DNA of 64,000 bases from Lachnospiraceae bacterium (GTDB taxonomy: Bacteria; Bacillota; Clostridia; Lachnospirales; Lachnospiraceae). Shown one piece after another: positions 1 through 7,885 of this stretch. Numbering within the stretch: the stretch's first letter is position 1; each line of letters opens with the position of its first letter. Where the stretch lies: positions 28,656-92,655 of the forward strand of contig SVFO01000009.1 in NCBI GenBank assembly GCA_015056795.1, in the 5' to 3' direction. Position numbers and translations under genes: made by a program. Under the pieces are notes generated by a model. The model saw nothing but the letters and a program-made list of their open reading frames with translations, was not told the DNA's origin and made no database searches.

Positions 1-1259
1 GCGGACGGACCAATGGTTTCGGCCCAGCGCTTAAAGCGTTCGGCGTTCCATTCGCCGTAAAGCCTGTGGTTTTCCGGCATGTGGTCCGGATTGGTGTCGT
101 ATTGTCCGGCGCGGCCGTGCAGCCTCCTGTGACTGCATATCCGCGTTCCCTGGTAGAATGCCTCGACGACGTTGTTCGTGAGGCGCACGTCCACCTTTTT
201 CCTGGCGTAAGCATACGGTACGGAATAGTACTGGCCGTCAACCGCAACGTGGTAATTGAGTTGCACCGTTACAGCCTTCCACGTGGCGAATTCGTAGGGC
301 CGGGGAGGAAGCGACTTCATGAACGGCAGTTCCTCTTCAGCGTACACGGAAGCCCTGGAACCTTCCTTTTTTTGGAACGGGCGGTCGTTAAAAACTTCCA
401 GTTCACGCGAGATCGCGCGGTTTAGTTCAGCAAGGCTAAAGAACCTTTTGTCGCGAAGTTTCGCAATGATCCGGGAGGTAAGCTGTCCGACGGTTCCCTC
501 CACTGCCGCCTTGTCCTTGGGCGCAAGCACCCTGGTCGGCAAAAGGGCAGTCCCGTAGTGATCCGCCAGTTCCTGATAACTCCGATTCATGACCGGATCG
601 TCATGCCTTGCGTGGCTGACAACTCCCGTTTTTAGGTTGTCGCTCACGAGCATTCGTGCGGTTCCGCCAAAGAAGGAGAACGCGCGCACGTGAGCATTGA
701 TCCAGTCCTCCTGTTTCATCGTAAGGCATGCCTCGGCGTAGCTGTACATGCTGAATGGCAAGGTCGCGACGAACAGGTAACACTTTGATTCCTCGCCCGT
801 GACGGAGTCATGGATCGACAGGGTCGTTCCGGCCCAGTCAACCATAAGTTTGTCGCCGGGCTTGTGCTGCACGTGCATTGTCAGCTTGTTCTTCTCGACA
901 TAGTCACCGTAATGCTTGCAGAACTGGGAATACATGTACGGCGGCTTTTTGGTCTCCCTGCAGGCGTCTGAATACTCCTCCCACAAAAGGCGGAGAGTTA
1001 CTCCCTGCCGGAGCAATTCCCTGTGAATTCGTTCGTAGTCAGGCATGACCTGAACAGGTTCCAGTTCCTTCTCAGGGAAGAGCAGGGCCGTCAGGGCTTT
1101 TTCCTCCATTCCGGCGATCTGAGAAGCCTGGAGGCCGGCTCGCTTGGCTGCCGCGATCACGGAAGCCACTGTGTTTCTTGACACCTTCAGCGTGGCAGCG
1201 ATTGTTCGCTGACTGTAGTTTTCGGCGTAAAGAAGCAGGATTTGTTTTTCTTTGGACAT
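1..1259 (-). CDS. istA: IS21-family transposase IstA (3' end outside window)
   Basis: DDE transposase of the IS21 family, which cuts and joins the element ends. Read on the minus strand, the frame is open from an ATG at 1259 to the window edge, about 419 codons, so the C-terminus and the expected istB helper lie outside. The start is preceded by AAAGGAGGG seven bases upstream. Visible parts are an N-terminal helix-turn-helix (YSQRTIAATLKVSRNTV), then the catalytic acidic residues in the contexts DWAGT, VSDNLKTGV and KAAVEGTVG, and a C-terminal beta-rich part (QYYSVPYAYARKKVDV) typical of IstA. The stretch looks richer in GC than the neighbouring genes, which fits an acquired element. The reading frame shows no breaks, so the copy may be active. 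The family call is firm; completeness of the element cannot be judged here. Confidence 0.9.
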   Translation of the reverse strand, partial: MSKEKQILLLYAENYSQRTIAATLKVSRNTVASVIAAAKRAGLQASQIAGMEEKALTALLFPEKELEPVQVMPDYERIHRELLRQGVTLRLLWEEYSDACRETKKPPYMYSQFCKHYGDYVEKNKLTMHVQHKPGDKLMVDWAGTTLSIHDSVTGEESKCYLFVATLPFSMYSYAEACLTMKQEDWINAHVRAFSFFGGTARMLVSDNLKTGVVSHARHDDPVMNRSYQELADHYGTALLPTRVLAPKDKAAVEGTVGQLTSRIIAKLRDKRFFSLAELNRAISRELEVFNDRPFQKKEGSRASVYAEEELPFMKSLPPRPYEFATWKAVTVQLNYHVAVDGQYYSVPYAYARKKVDVRLTNNVVEAFYQGTRICSHRRLHGRAGQYDTNPDHMPENHRLYGEWNAERFKRWAETIGPS

Positions 1260-1415
1260 AAGATGCCCTCCTTTCAATGATTCGCACGTTTTGGTGCGTA
1301 ATACCATTGTAAAGGATGGCTCCGTACAACGGAACACCTTATGATTCCGATTGGCTCCGCCACGCGGAACGGGTGGCTCTCTTTATCGGACGGAGTGGCT
1401 CTGGAGGTGCGGAAT
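1260..1415 (-). mobile_element. Left end of IS21-type element with terminal repeat array
   Basis: Non-coding end of the insertion sequence upstream of istA. Four repeats of the form TGGCTC(C/T)-N-CGGA(A)(C/T) start at 1317, 1352, 1374 and 1396; the last three are evenly spaced by 22 bp. Each unit carries a small internal dyad (TCCG...CGGA in the first two). Multiple short terminal repeats that bind the transposase are a known trait of IS21 elements. A small stem (CGCAC/GTGCG) at about 1283-1298 lies between the array and the istA ribosome site. The outer boundary is not exact: it falls between about 1410 and 1420, where rhodanese-like coding sequence begins. Confidence 0.7.
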
Positions 1416-1670
1416 AATCACATTATACTTGATGTGCGGAGGATCGATGAGTTTAACGAAGGTCATATTCCAGACGCGATATGTATTCCAAACGAAAGCA
1501 TAATAGACGAACGGCCAGAAGAGCTTCCTGACATAGACCAGATCATTCTGGTGTATTGTCGAAGCGGAAGGCGAAGCAAGGAAGCTGCCCAAAAGCTTTT
1601 TGACATGGGCTATGTGAATGTATATGAGTTTGGCGGCATTATAGATTGGACTGGCGAGGTGGAACGCTAG
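1341..1670 (+). pseudogene. Rhodanese domain, 5' end replaced by the IS21 terminus
   Basis: Single-domain rhodanese (sulfurtransferase fold) with the active-site loop YCRSGRRS, the usual HIPDAI motif and the C-terminal VYEFGGIIDWTGE. From NNHIILDVRR onward it matches the family, but the first 20 or so residues come from the IS terminal repeats (GWLSLSDGVALEV) and the normal N-terminal strand and helix are missing. The ATG at 1341 has no convincing ribosome site. The gene was therefore probably cut by the insertion; a chimeric product is possible but likely unstable or silent. Everything from the active-site cysteine on is intact. Function before disruption would be persulfide transfer; the substrate is unknown. 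Confidence 0.7.
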
Positions 1671-1685
1671 GAAAAATGTAGTACC

Positions 1686-2594
1686 ATGAAAAAAGAGAGA
1701 AAGGATTTGAGGACTGTCATGGAAAGAAGGAAAAAGGAATCGCGCCCTGTTCTGGCGATATGCTATGATTTTGACAAAACGCTGTCGCCAGATGACATGC
1801 AGGCGCAGGGATATATCCAGTCAGTGAATAATGGCGACGTGGCATCATTTTGGCAGGAGGCCAATGAATTGGCTGTCAAAAATGACATGGACTCCAACTT
1901 GGCATATATGTATGTGATGGTCGAGAAGGCACGTGGCAGGATTCTTCTGACAAAGAGCAGCCTTGAAGAATATGGTTCCAAGGTAATGCTCTTTCCCGGT
2001 GTTGAAACCTGGTTTAAGAGGATCAGGAGGTACGGAGAAGAAAAGGGCGTGATCATAGAGCATTACATTATTTCTTCTGGTCTTAAGGAAATGATCGAGG
2101 GAACGAGTGTTGCCAAAGCTGGTGCATTCGAAAGGATCTATGCCAGCTCTTTCATGTTTGATGACAGGGAAGTTCCCATCTGGCCCGCGCAGGCCGTGAA
2201 TTACACAAATAAGACGCAGTTTTTGTTTCGAATCGAGAAGGGGGTACTGGATCCAAATGATAGCGGCGTGAATGATTATTTTGCACCAGAAGATTTAAGG
2301 GTGCCTTTTAGGAACATCGTTTATGTGGGAGACAGTGCAACGGACATTCCTTGCATGAAGCTTGTAAATTCCTACGGCGGACATGCCATCGGAGTTTATA
2401 ACAATGTCACCTCAGATAAAACAAAGGTCTTCAAGATGTTTAAGGAAAATCGCATTCGTTATTTTGCACCTGCAAATTATGAGGATGGATCGAAGCTGGA
2501 CGAGCTTGTGAAATCCATCATTGATCGCACGGCTGCGAATGAAGCCCTGGAGGAGATGTATTACGCCTGCAAGGAAGAATGTAGCGAACGATAA
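1686..2594 (+). CDS. HAD-superfamily phosphatase
   Basis: Soluble haloacid-dehalogenase-type hydrolase of 302 residues. Motif I is YDFDKTLSPDD near residue 27 (nucleophile and acid/base aspartates), motif II is the IISSG serine region, and motif IV is VYVGDSATDIPCMK. The long insert between motifs I and II is a helical cap. Spacing and length fit phosphoserine-phosphatase-like HAD enzymes. The substrate cannot be read from sequence. An alternative start at 1719 (MERRKKES) has a better spaced GAGG and may be the real one. It lies 15 bp after the broken rhodanese, so its transcription may have been changed by the insertion. Confidence 0.8.
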   Translation: MKKERKDLRTVMERRKKESRPVLAICYDFDKTLSPDDMQAQGYIQSVNNGDVASFWQEANELAVKNDMDSNLAYMYVMVEKARGRILLTKSSLEEYGSKVMLFPGVETWFKRIRRYGEEKGVIIEHYIISSGLKEMIEGTSVAKAGAFERIYASSFMFDDREVPIWPAQAVNYTNKTQFLFRIEKGVLDPNDSGVNDYFAPEDLRVPFRNIVYVGDSATDIPCMKLVNSYGGHAIGVYNNVTSDKTKVFKMFKENRIRYFAPANYEDGSKLDELVKSIIDRTAANEALEEMYYACKEECSER

Positions 2595-2710
2595 CCTGAT
2601 GAAGTAGAAGATATCATGTAAATCAGTGCCTTTGGACATGCGAATGCCTTTGGGGTTGCGGACGTTACTACGATTGGTATTATGGTAAATGACCCGGAAG
2701 AGAGGAAATT

Positions 2711-4306
2711 ATGGGTTTGAGATATAAGGAGTATTCGCTGGATGAAAGCAGCGTGGATGCTATTTCGACCAAAGTACAGGATTATTTGTCTGGATTGGGG
2801 ACGGAAAGCGGCAATATACAGAGAATACGGCTTACAGTGGAAGAACTTCTGCTCAGCATCAAGGAACATGACAAAAATTGTGCAAAGGTTTCTGTGGGCA
2901 TGGGCAGGCAGTTTGGACGGCATCTATTGCGGCTGCGCTATGAAGCGGAGCCATTTGATCCAGTAGAAGACAGCGAGGACAACTGGGGCAGTGACATAAT
3001 GCGCCGGTTGGGATATTTGCCCGCTTGGAGTCATCGCGGGCGCATGAATATGATTTCTCTGGTGCTGAATGACAGAAAAAAACGAAGTACTGCATTTCTT
3101 ACGATTTCTGCCGTGCTTTTGGCAGCTCTGGTTGGCATGTTAGGGTTACGATTTCCTGAGACGCTTCGCAGGGATATCTGCGATATACTGCTTGCTCCGT
3201 TGGCAGATGGATTTCTTGGACTCTTGAGGACTTTTTCTGGAGTGATGATCCTTCTGTCTTTATGCAGCGGAATCACCGGTCTAGGCGATTCCAAAACCTT
3301 GGGCCGATTGACAGGCGCTCTTTTACGGCGAGTGCTGCTTCTGTCCGTGGTGGCGGGCTTTGTGACCATCGCCCTGATTCGACCACTGGTACGGCTTAGT
3401 TCTTCGGTATCGATGCAGATGGACACGGGTGCAATCAAAGAAATAAGTCAGATGTTCTTTGACATTCTTCCGCCTAACTTGATCGAACCATTTCAAACTG
3501 GTAATATTCTGCAGATTCTGACGATTGCGCTTCTTCTTGGCATGGCGTTGCTTGCGATGAGGGAACGGGGAAGCACAATTTGCCGACTGATTGATGAAGG
3601 AGCGATCCTGAGCCAGAATGTCATAGCGGTGGTTTGTTCAGCAATACCATTGTATGTCTTTGCTGTTTTTCTGCAACAAATATGGCTCGGTGACGCACAG
3701 ACGCTTTTATTGGCATGGAAGCCTTTAGTGCTGATTAACCTTTTCATGGTTGTCGCGACGATCGTTTTCTGGATGGCTTCGGCGATGAAACTGAGGTACT
3801 CGCCTGTGAAACTGATTAAAAAAGTGATGCCTCCTTGTCTGATTGCGTTTACCACGGCATCCAGCCTATCTGCGGTGACATTGAGCATGGAGACCTGTGA
3901 GAATAAGCTCGGAATCAAAAAGAAGATGGTTTCCTATCTTTTCCCGCTGGAATTTATGCTTTACAGGATTACCAATATCGTATATTACCTCGTTCTGGTC
4001 TTTTGCCTTGCCGAAATGTACGGCGTTGAGGTTGGCTTGCCTTGGATGCTCATGGCAATGATTTTGGTCATGTTGATGGCTGTGGCTTCCCCTCCGATCA
4101 ATGGAGGCGGGATGATGGTTTACTCCATTCTGATTACCTCTTTGGGGATTCCGGCGAATGCGATCATTCTTGCCGTGGGGATAGAGGTGCTGAGTGATTT
4201 TATGTACACTGGCTGCACGATATTCATGCAAATTCTGCATGTTGCGTGCGAAGCGGAACGGCTTGGTGCGCTGGATCGGAAGATCCTGACAGACGATTCG
4301 GACTGA
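2711..4306 (+). CDS. ATPase-like (HATPase) domain fused to dicarboxylate symporter-type transporter
   Basis: A 531-residue two-part protein. Residues 1 to about 115 resemble the GHKL/anti-sigma ATPase fold: the helix IRLTVEELLLSIKEHD looks like an N-box, although the usual Asn and the DxGxG motif are not evident. Residues 125-520 form a polytopic transporter of the DAACS (GltP/SDF) type, with a serine-rich hairpin (TTASSLSAVTLSMET) and a glycine-rich late helix (SPPINGGGMMVYSIL). The NMDGT sodium/substrate motif expected after the PLEF region is replaced (YRITNI). Start ATG follows GAGAGGAAA. The cytoplasmic domain probably senses or gates; the substrate is likely a carboxylate or amino acid but the motif loss makes that uncertain. 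The small regulator at 9879 has a similar N-box. Confidence 0.7.
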   Translation: MGLRYKEYSLDESSVDAISTKVQDYLSGLGTESGNIQRIRLTVEELLLSIKEHDKNCAKVSVGMGRQFGRHLLRLRYEAEPFDPVEDSEDNWGSDIMRRLGYLPAWSHRGRMNMISLVLNDRKKRSTAFLTISAVLLAALVGMLGLRFPETLRRDICDILLAPLADGFLGLLRTFSGVMILLSLCSGITGLGDSKTLGRLTGALLRRVLLLSVVAGFVTIALIRPLVRLSSSVSMQMDTGAIKEISQMFFDILPPNLIEPFQTGNILQILTIALLLGMALLAMRERGSTICRLIDEGAILSQNVIAVVCSAIPLYVFAVFLQQIWLGDAQTLLLAWKPLVLINLFMVVATIVFWMASAMKLRYSPVKLIKKVMPPCLIAFTTASSLSAVTLSMETCENKLGIKKKMVSYLFPLEFMLYRITNIVYYLVLVFCLAEMYGVEVGLPWMLMAMILVMLMAVASPPINGGGMMVYSILITSLGIPANAIILAVGIEVLSDFMYTGCTIFMQILHVACEAERLGALDRKILTDDSD

Positions 4307-4431
4307 AATGGAGACGAGTGCACGATAAACGAGATATTGTGGTTCTTTTTACGATTTATTCGAGGTGGCCTTTATGATAAATTAGAAAGAGGGAGAGGAA
4401 TGGGTTCTTCTCTTCCGAAAGGGAGATAAAC

Positions 4432-4854
4432 ATGAGGGCTCTTTGCATTCGTAATCGGAAAGAATTTGTAATTGCCATGAGAAAGGCATTGAATAATTTA
4501 AGGGCAGCCAAGGCTGATCTGGACTGCGCAAGGGGATGGGGGATTATTGATATTTGCGGAGGAGGTCTCTTCGTGACCATGCTCAAGCAAACAAAAATGG
4601 AGGAGGCCACGGAACATCTGAAAACCTCCATGCGTTATTTGCAGAGCTATCGTCGGGATAATGACTCCACGGACTATGTTCACCAGGATTATTTGCGTTT
4701 AGGGGAATTTGCGACATCCGCTGATTACCTTCTGGATAATCCGATCACGGACATTTATGTACAGAAAAGGATCAACAGCTTGAGAAGAAGGATCGAGGAA
4801 GCCATTGTCAGCATGGAATTTCTTCTGGAGGAAGCAGGCTATACGGAGGTTTGA
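4432..4854 (+). CDS. Small helical protein of unknown function
   Basis: 140 residues; I do not recognise a named family. The start follows GGGAG at a good distance. The N-terminal half has a heptad-like helix (LNNLRAAKADLDCA), then a glycine-rich hydrophobic turn (GWGIIDICGGGLFVTML), then charged helices (MEEATEHLKTSMRYLQSY; RINSLRRRIEEAIVSMEF). The GW-x-IID-x-GGG-F pattern suggests a membrane-touching hairpin between two coiled coils. No signal peptide. It is the last gene before a strong terminator and may be co-transcribed with the transporter 125 bp upstream. Confidence 0.6.
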   Translation: MRALCIRNRKEFVIAMRKALNNLRAAKADLDCARGWGIIDICGGGLFVTMLKQTKMEEATEHLKTSMRYLQSYRRDNDSTDYVHQDYLRLGEFATSADYLLDNPITDIYVQKRINSLRRRIEEAIVSMEFLLEEAGYTEV

Positions 4855-4871
4855 AAATTCGACAGCAGACA

Positions 4872-4923
4872 AAAAGTCCTATGACATTTGCAATTCAACT
4901 TGCAAATCTCATAGGACTTTTGC
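4872..4923. terminator. Strong symmetric hairpin terminator
   Basis: Arms 4872-4893 and 4900-4921 pair over 22 bp with a single mismatch and a six-base loop. They are flanked by A-run and T-run, so the hairpin can end transcription from either side. Confidence 0.85.
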
Positions 4924-5009
4924 TATATCATGTTAATTGAATCTCTTGCATTTTGCTCAATTTTGCCGTATTATATAGTAAATCAGACAAATATGGCATG
5001 CAATAACCA

Positions 5010-5059
5010 TTATAAATGTCTGAAAATATGAAAAAATAATTATTTTCAGACATTTATAA
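5010..5059. repeat. Perfect 19-bp inverted repeat, 12-bp spacer
   Basis: TTATAAATGTCTGAAAATA at 5010-5028 is repeated exactly as reverse complement at 5041-5059. It lies directly before the ribosome site of the truncated AAA gene. It is AT-rich with no T-run beyond it, so it looks like an operator or element end, not a terminator. Confidence 0.75.
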
Positions 5060-5078
5060 CTAATGGAGGCGATGAGCG

Positions 5079-5213
5079 GTGAATATAATCGGTAGAAAAG
5101 AAGAACAGAAAATGCTTACGGATTGTTTGGATTCTGGACGTCCGGAATTTATGGTAGTATATGGCAGAAGGCTTTTTTTATGTGGCAACAATTCGTTGAA
5201 AATACTAATGTAA
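5079..5213 (+). pseudogene. N-terminal remnant of an AAA ATPase (DUF234-type)
   Basis: From a GTG behind GGAGGCGATGAGC the frame reads IIGRKEEQKMLTDCLDSGR and then EFMVVYGRR, the standard opening of archaeal-type AAA ATPases with DUF234, where the P-loop RVGKT should follow. Instead the sequence departs after the second Arg and stops 13 residues later. No other part of the ATPase is found before the next gene at 5322, so all but the first 31 codons is deleted. The promoter region, inverted repeat and ribosome site are kept. The remaining 100 bp to 5322 show nothing but the ribosome site of the next gene. Confidence 0.6.
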
Positions 5214-5321
5214 TGAATTATAATAATATATGCGTTTGGAGTGGAAGGTACGGTGATTTCTGGGGCTGTACGGGATATCCAGACGGTAGGTATACGGAGA
5301 AACAAAGGAGGAAGATAAAGG

Positions 5322-7016
5322 ATGAGCGGCTACGATGACTATATTTCCAATGGGAAGCGGCATATTTTAGTAGCAGATGATGAGTTTATCAACCGTGAAC
5401 TTTTGGAAAATATTCTTGGGGATGAATATGATGTCTTGAAGGCGGAAGACGGAGAGATGGCCTATGAAATGATCAAGCAGAATCGGAATACGATTTCCCT
5501 GATCCTGTTAGATCTCATGATGCCAAAGCTGAGCGGTCTTGAGCTGCTCACGTGTCTCAAACAGGATTCTGAGCTGAAGGGGATTCCCGTCATTGTTCTT
5601 ACCTCGGATCAGCAGTCGGAGGTCGAGAGCCTGAAAAAGGGCGCGGCTGACTTCATTCCAAAGCCCTATCCTCAGCCTGACGTCATTAAGGCCAGAATTT
5701 CAAAGTCGATAGAGCTTGCGGAGGATCGCCAGATCATCAGTGCGACGGAGAAGGATGCACTGACAGGGCTTTATACGAGCGAATATTTCTTCCGTTATGG
5801 CGAGCAGCTTGACAAGTTTTATCCGACCTGCGACATGGATGCGCTTTGTATTGACGTGGATCACTTTCATGTTTTGAATGAGCGCTTTGGCATTGCGAAG
5901 GGTGACGAGATCCTTAGAAGCATTGCCCAGCGCCTGAATTCTATCTTCGATGATTCTCGAGCGATCCTGTGTAGGAAGGCAGCTGATACATTCCTTGTCT
6001 ATTGTCTTCATCGCGACGACTATGAAAAGGTGGCAGAGCAGGCTTCGGAGGTAAGTGCGGAGCTTTCTGCAGCGATTAAACTACGTATCGGGGTATATGC
6101 AAACTGTGACAAAAAGCTTGCCATGCATTCGCGCTTTGACCGTGCTAAGCTTGCTGCTGATAAGATACGTAATAATTACTCCGTCTTTGTGAGCTACTTC
6201 AAGGAATCCTTGATTGAGAAGGAGTTGTTTGCGGAGAAGCTGGTTGCGGAATTTCCAAAGGCCTTATCCGAGAAGCAATTTCAGGTGTACTTCCAGCCGA
6301 AGTTCGACGTGCGCGGGGGCAAGCCTGTTTTGGCAAGTGCGGAGGCCCTTGTCCGCTGGTTACATCCCACGCTTGGAATGATCTCGCCGGGTGCCTTCAT
6401 TCCGCTTTTTGAGGAGGATGGCTTGATCGCGAAGCTGGATGAGTATGTGTGGCGCGGTACTGCGGAGAAGATTGCCGACTGGAAATCTCGCCTTGGCATA
6501 TCTGTTCCGGTTTCGGTGAATCTTTCGCGCGCGGAGATGTATGATCCAAAGCTTGTGGAATTGGTGGAGCAAATCGCTCTTGAAAATGGAATCACGACGA
6601 AGGACTTGTATCTTGAGATCACGGAATCTGCCTATGTGAGGGACGCAGATCAAATCGTGGAGAGGGTTACGGATTTAAGAAATCACGGCTTCTTCATTGA
6701 GATGGATGATTTCGGCTCGGGGTATTCTTCCCTGAACATGATTGCGGAGCTCCCGATTGACGCATTAAAACTTGACATGAAATTCATCAGGACTGCTTTT
6801 GAAAAGCAGAATGACACGAGAATGATCAGCATCGTAATCGATATTGCAGATTATCTTGGGGTACCCGTCATTGCGGAGGGTGTCGAGACGGAGGAGCAGT
6901 ATCTTGAGTTAAAGAAGCTGGGCTGTGCAATCATTCAGGGGTATTATTTCTCGAAGCCCGTGCCAGCTGCGGAATTTGAAAAGTTTCTTCTTGAGAAGAA
7001 AGCTAACGAAGGATGA
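5322..7016 (+). CDS. Response regulator with degenerate GGDEF and EAL phosphodiesterase domains
   Basis: A 564-residue cytoplasmic protein. REC domain at 13-130 with acidic pocket D19/D20, phosphoacceptor D64 (LLDLMMP), LTSD and PKPY lysine. A GGDEF-type domain follows at about 145-300 (DALTGLYTSEYF), but the signature is RKAADTF, so cyclase activity should be lost; it may bind GTP or only act as a relay. The EAL domain at about 310-560 keeps AEALVRW, VSVNLSR, EITES, DDFGSGYSSL and AEGVE, so it should hydrolyse c-di-GMP. Start ATG lies behind AGGAGG. The next gene is an Hpt phosphotransfer protein, which suggests the REC is phosphorylated through it by a kinase elsewhere. Confidence 0.9.
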   Translation: MSGYDDYISNGKRHILVADDEFINRELLENILGDEYDVLKAEDGEMAYEMIKQNRNTISLILLDLMMPKLSGLELLTCLKQDSELKGIPVIVLTSDQQSEVESLKKGAADFIPKPYPQPDVIKARISKSIELAEDRQIISATEKDALTGLYTSEYFFRYGEQLDKFYPTCDMDALCIDVDHFHVLNERFGIAKGDEILRSIAQRLNSIFDDSRAILCRKAADTFLVYCLHRDDYEKVAEQASEVSAELSAAIKLRIGVYANCDKKLAMHSRFDRAKLAADKIRNNYSVFVSYFKESLIEKELFAEKLVAEFPKALSEKQFQVYFQPKFDVRGGKPVLASAEALVRWLHPTLGMISPGAFIPLFEEDGLIAKLDEYVWRGTAEKIADWKSRLGISVPVSVNLSRAEMYDPKLVELVEQIALENGITTKDLYLEITESAYVRDADQIVERVTDLRNHGFFIEMDDFGSGYSSLNMIAELPIDALKLDMKFIRTAFEKQNDTRMISIVIDIADYLGVPVIAEGVETEEQYLELKKLGCAIIQGYYFSKPVPAAEFEKFLLEKKANEG

Positions 7017-7030
7017 AAGGAGAGATACAG

Positions 7031-7375
7031 ATGTTGACGATCGAAGCATTAAAGGAGTTTGGCGTTAATACGGAGGAAGGTCTTGCGCGCTGCATGAACA
7101 ACCAGGCGTTTTATTTGAAGCTGATCGATAAGGTTCTTGAGGACAAGAATTTTGCATCTCTCGAGCAGGCCATAGCGGAGGGGGATCTTGCCGCTGCTTT
7201 TGAAGCTGCCCATTCCTTAAAGGGAGTTCTAGGCAATCTTTCCATCACGCCGATGTTTGAGCCTGTCAAGGAGATGACGGAGTTCTTGAGAGCTAGAACG
7301 GAAATGGATTATCAGCCCTATGTTGAGCAGATCAAGGAGAAGAGGGCGCAGCTTAAGCAATTGATTAATGAATAA
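7031..7375 (+). CDS. Hpt-domain phosphotransfer protein
   Basis: About 114 residues forming one Hpt four-helix bundle. The phosphorylatable histidine sits in AAHSLKGVLGNLS, a textbook Hpt motif. An ATG at 7013 overlaps the stop of the upstream regulator, but the ATG at 7031 has AAAGGAGAG at ideal distance and gives the usual Hpt length, so I prefer it. It is in an operon with the REC-GGDEF-EAL protein and probably carries phosphoryl groups to D64 of that protein or takes them away. No histidine kinase is in the window. Confidence 0.85.
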   Translation: MLTIEALKEFGVNTEEGLARCMNNQAFYLKLIDKVLEDKNFASLEQAIAEGDLAAAFEAAHSLKGVLGNLSITPMFEPVKEMTEFLRARTEMDYQPYVEQIKEKRAQLKQLINE

Positions 7376-7462
7376 GGAGCCCCGGAGACGAGAATCTGTA
7401 AGCAGTAATTGGTTTGACGGGAATGATGGACAAAAAATGATAGACCAAAATAAAAATATGGC

Positions 7463-7492
7463 TTGACAGAATTCGGATGGATGAATTATAAT
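7463..7492 (+). promoter_or_regulatory. Sigma-70-type promoter for the riboswitch transcript
   Basis: TTGACA at 7463-7468 and TATAAT at 7487-7492 with an 18-bp spacer; start expected near 7499, just before the aptamer. Confidence 0.75.
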
Positions 7493-7517
7493 TTAATTAC
7501 TATTTCAAAATGATAAT

Positions 7518-7598
7518 AATACGAATCAGCAAAACAGCCGAAAGGCTGCGACGCAAAGCTAGTAGGGCCTGTAAAATGGTAGCCAGTTGCAATGTATG
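7518..7598 (+). ncRNA. Cyclic di-GMP-I (GEMM) riboswitch aptamer
   Basis: The core shows the GEMM-I hallmarks in order: AGCAAAAC, a hairpin CAGCC-GAAA-GGCTG with GNRA tetraloop, the conserved GACGCAAAGC, then GGGCCTGTAAAATGGTAGCC. Conserved positions of the class I fold are present, including the tetraloop that docks into the second helix. It lies between its promoter and a possible terminator in the leader of the HTH gene at 7663 and the GGDEF-EAL gene at 7886, so c-di-GMP probably controls a protein that makes and breaks c-di-GMP. Whether binding turns expression on or off cannot be decided by eye. Confidence 0.85.
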
Positions 7599-7600
7599 TT

Positions 7601-7646
7601 AGAGCATCGGGATGACCCTATCGGCATCTTAGATGCTCTTTTCTAT
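7601..7646 (+). terminator. Expression-platform hairpin of the c-di-GMP riboswitch
   Basis: AGAGCATC at 7601-7608 pairs with GATGCTCT at 7632-7639, with an inner GATG/CATC stem, followed by a short T-rich tract. It ends before the GGAGG of the next gene. The T-run is weak, so it could also act at translation level. Confidence 0.6.
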
Positions 7647-7662
7647 GGAGGTAGACAAGATT

Positions 7663-7860
7663 ATGGACGCATTTATGACAATTAAGGAAACTGCTTCATT
7701 ATGGAATCTGACGGAGAGACGAGTACAAAAAATGTGCTCCGACGGATTGATTGAGGGCGTACAGAAATTTGGAAATTCTTGGGCAATCCCAAGGGAAGCA
7801 AAACGCCCCAAGGACGGAAGAGTAACGACGGGACAGTATCGCAATTGGAGAAAGAAATAA
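7663..7860 (+). CDS. Small excisionase/MerR-like HTH protein
   Basis: 65 residues. The start at 7663 follows ATGGAGG; an ATG at 7633 lies inside the hairpin and is unlikely. The body MTIKETASLWNLTERRVQKMCSDGLI is a winged helix-turn-helix of the excisionase/HTH_17 type, followed by the wing-like KFGNSWAIPREAKRP. It is the first gene behind the c-di-GMP riboswitch and directly precedes the GGDEF-EAL gene. Proteins like this bind DNA, or sometimes serve as small regulators of their own operon. No target is visible. Confidence 0.8.
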   Translation: MDAFMTIKETASLWNLTERRVQKMCSDGLIEGVQKFGNSWAIPREAKRPKDGRVTTGQYRNWRKK

Positions 7861-7885
7861 TCCCCTCATGCTTGGAGGTTTACCT

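Noticed and set aside
66..558. Two plus-strand frames inside the IS element
   Set aside because: Antisense shadows of istA.
2600..2712. Coding-like stretch (GHANAFGVADVTTIGIMVND) between the HAD and transporter genes
   Set aside because: Too short, interrupted by a stop on its 5' side, and no family match; could be a relic but cannot be supported.
5123..5338. 71-codon frame overlapping the AAA remnant
   Set aside because: No ribosome site and amino acid content (many Trp, Gly) unlike a real protein; it overlaps the true start region of the REC gene.
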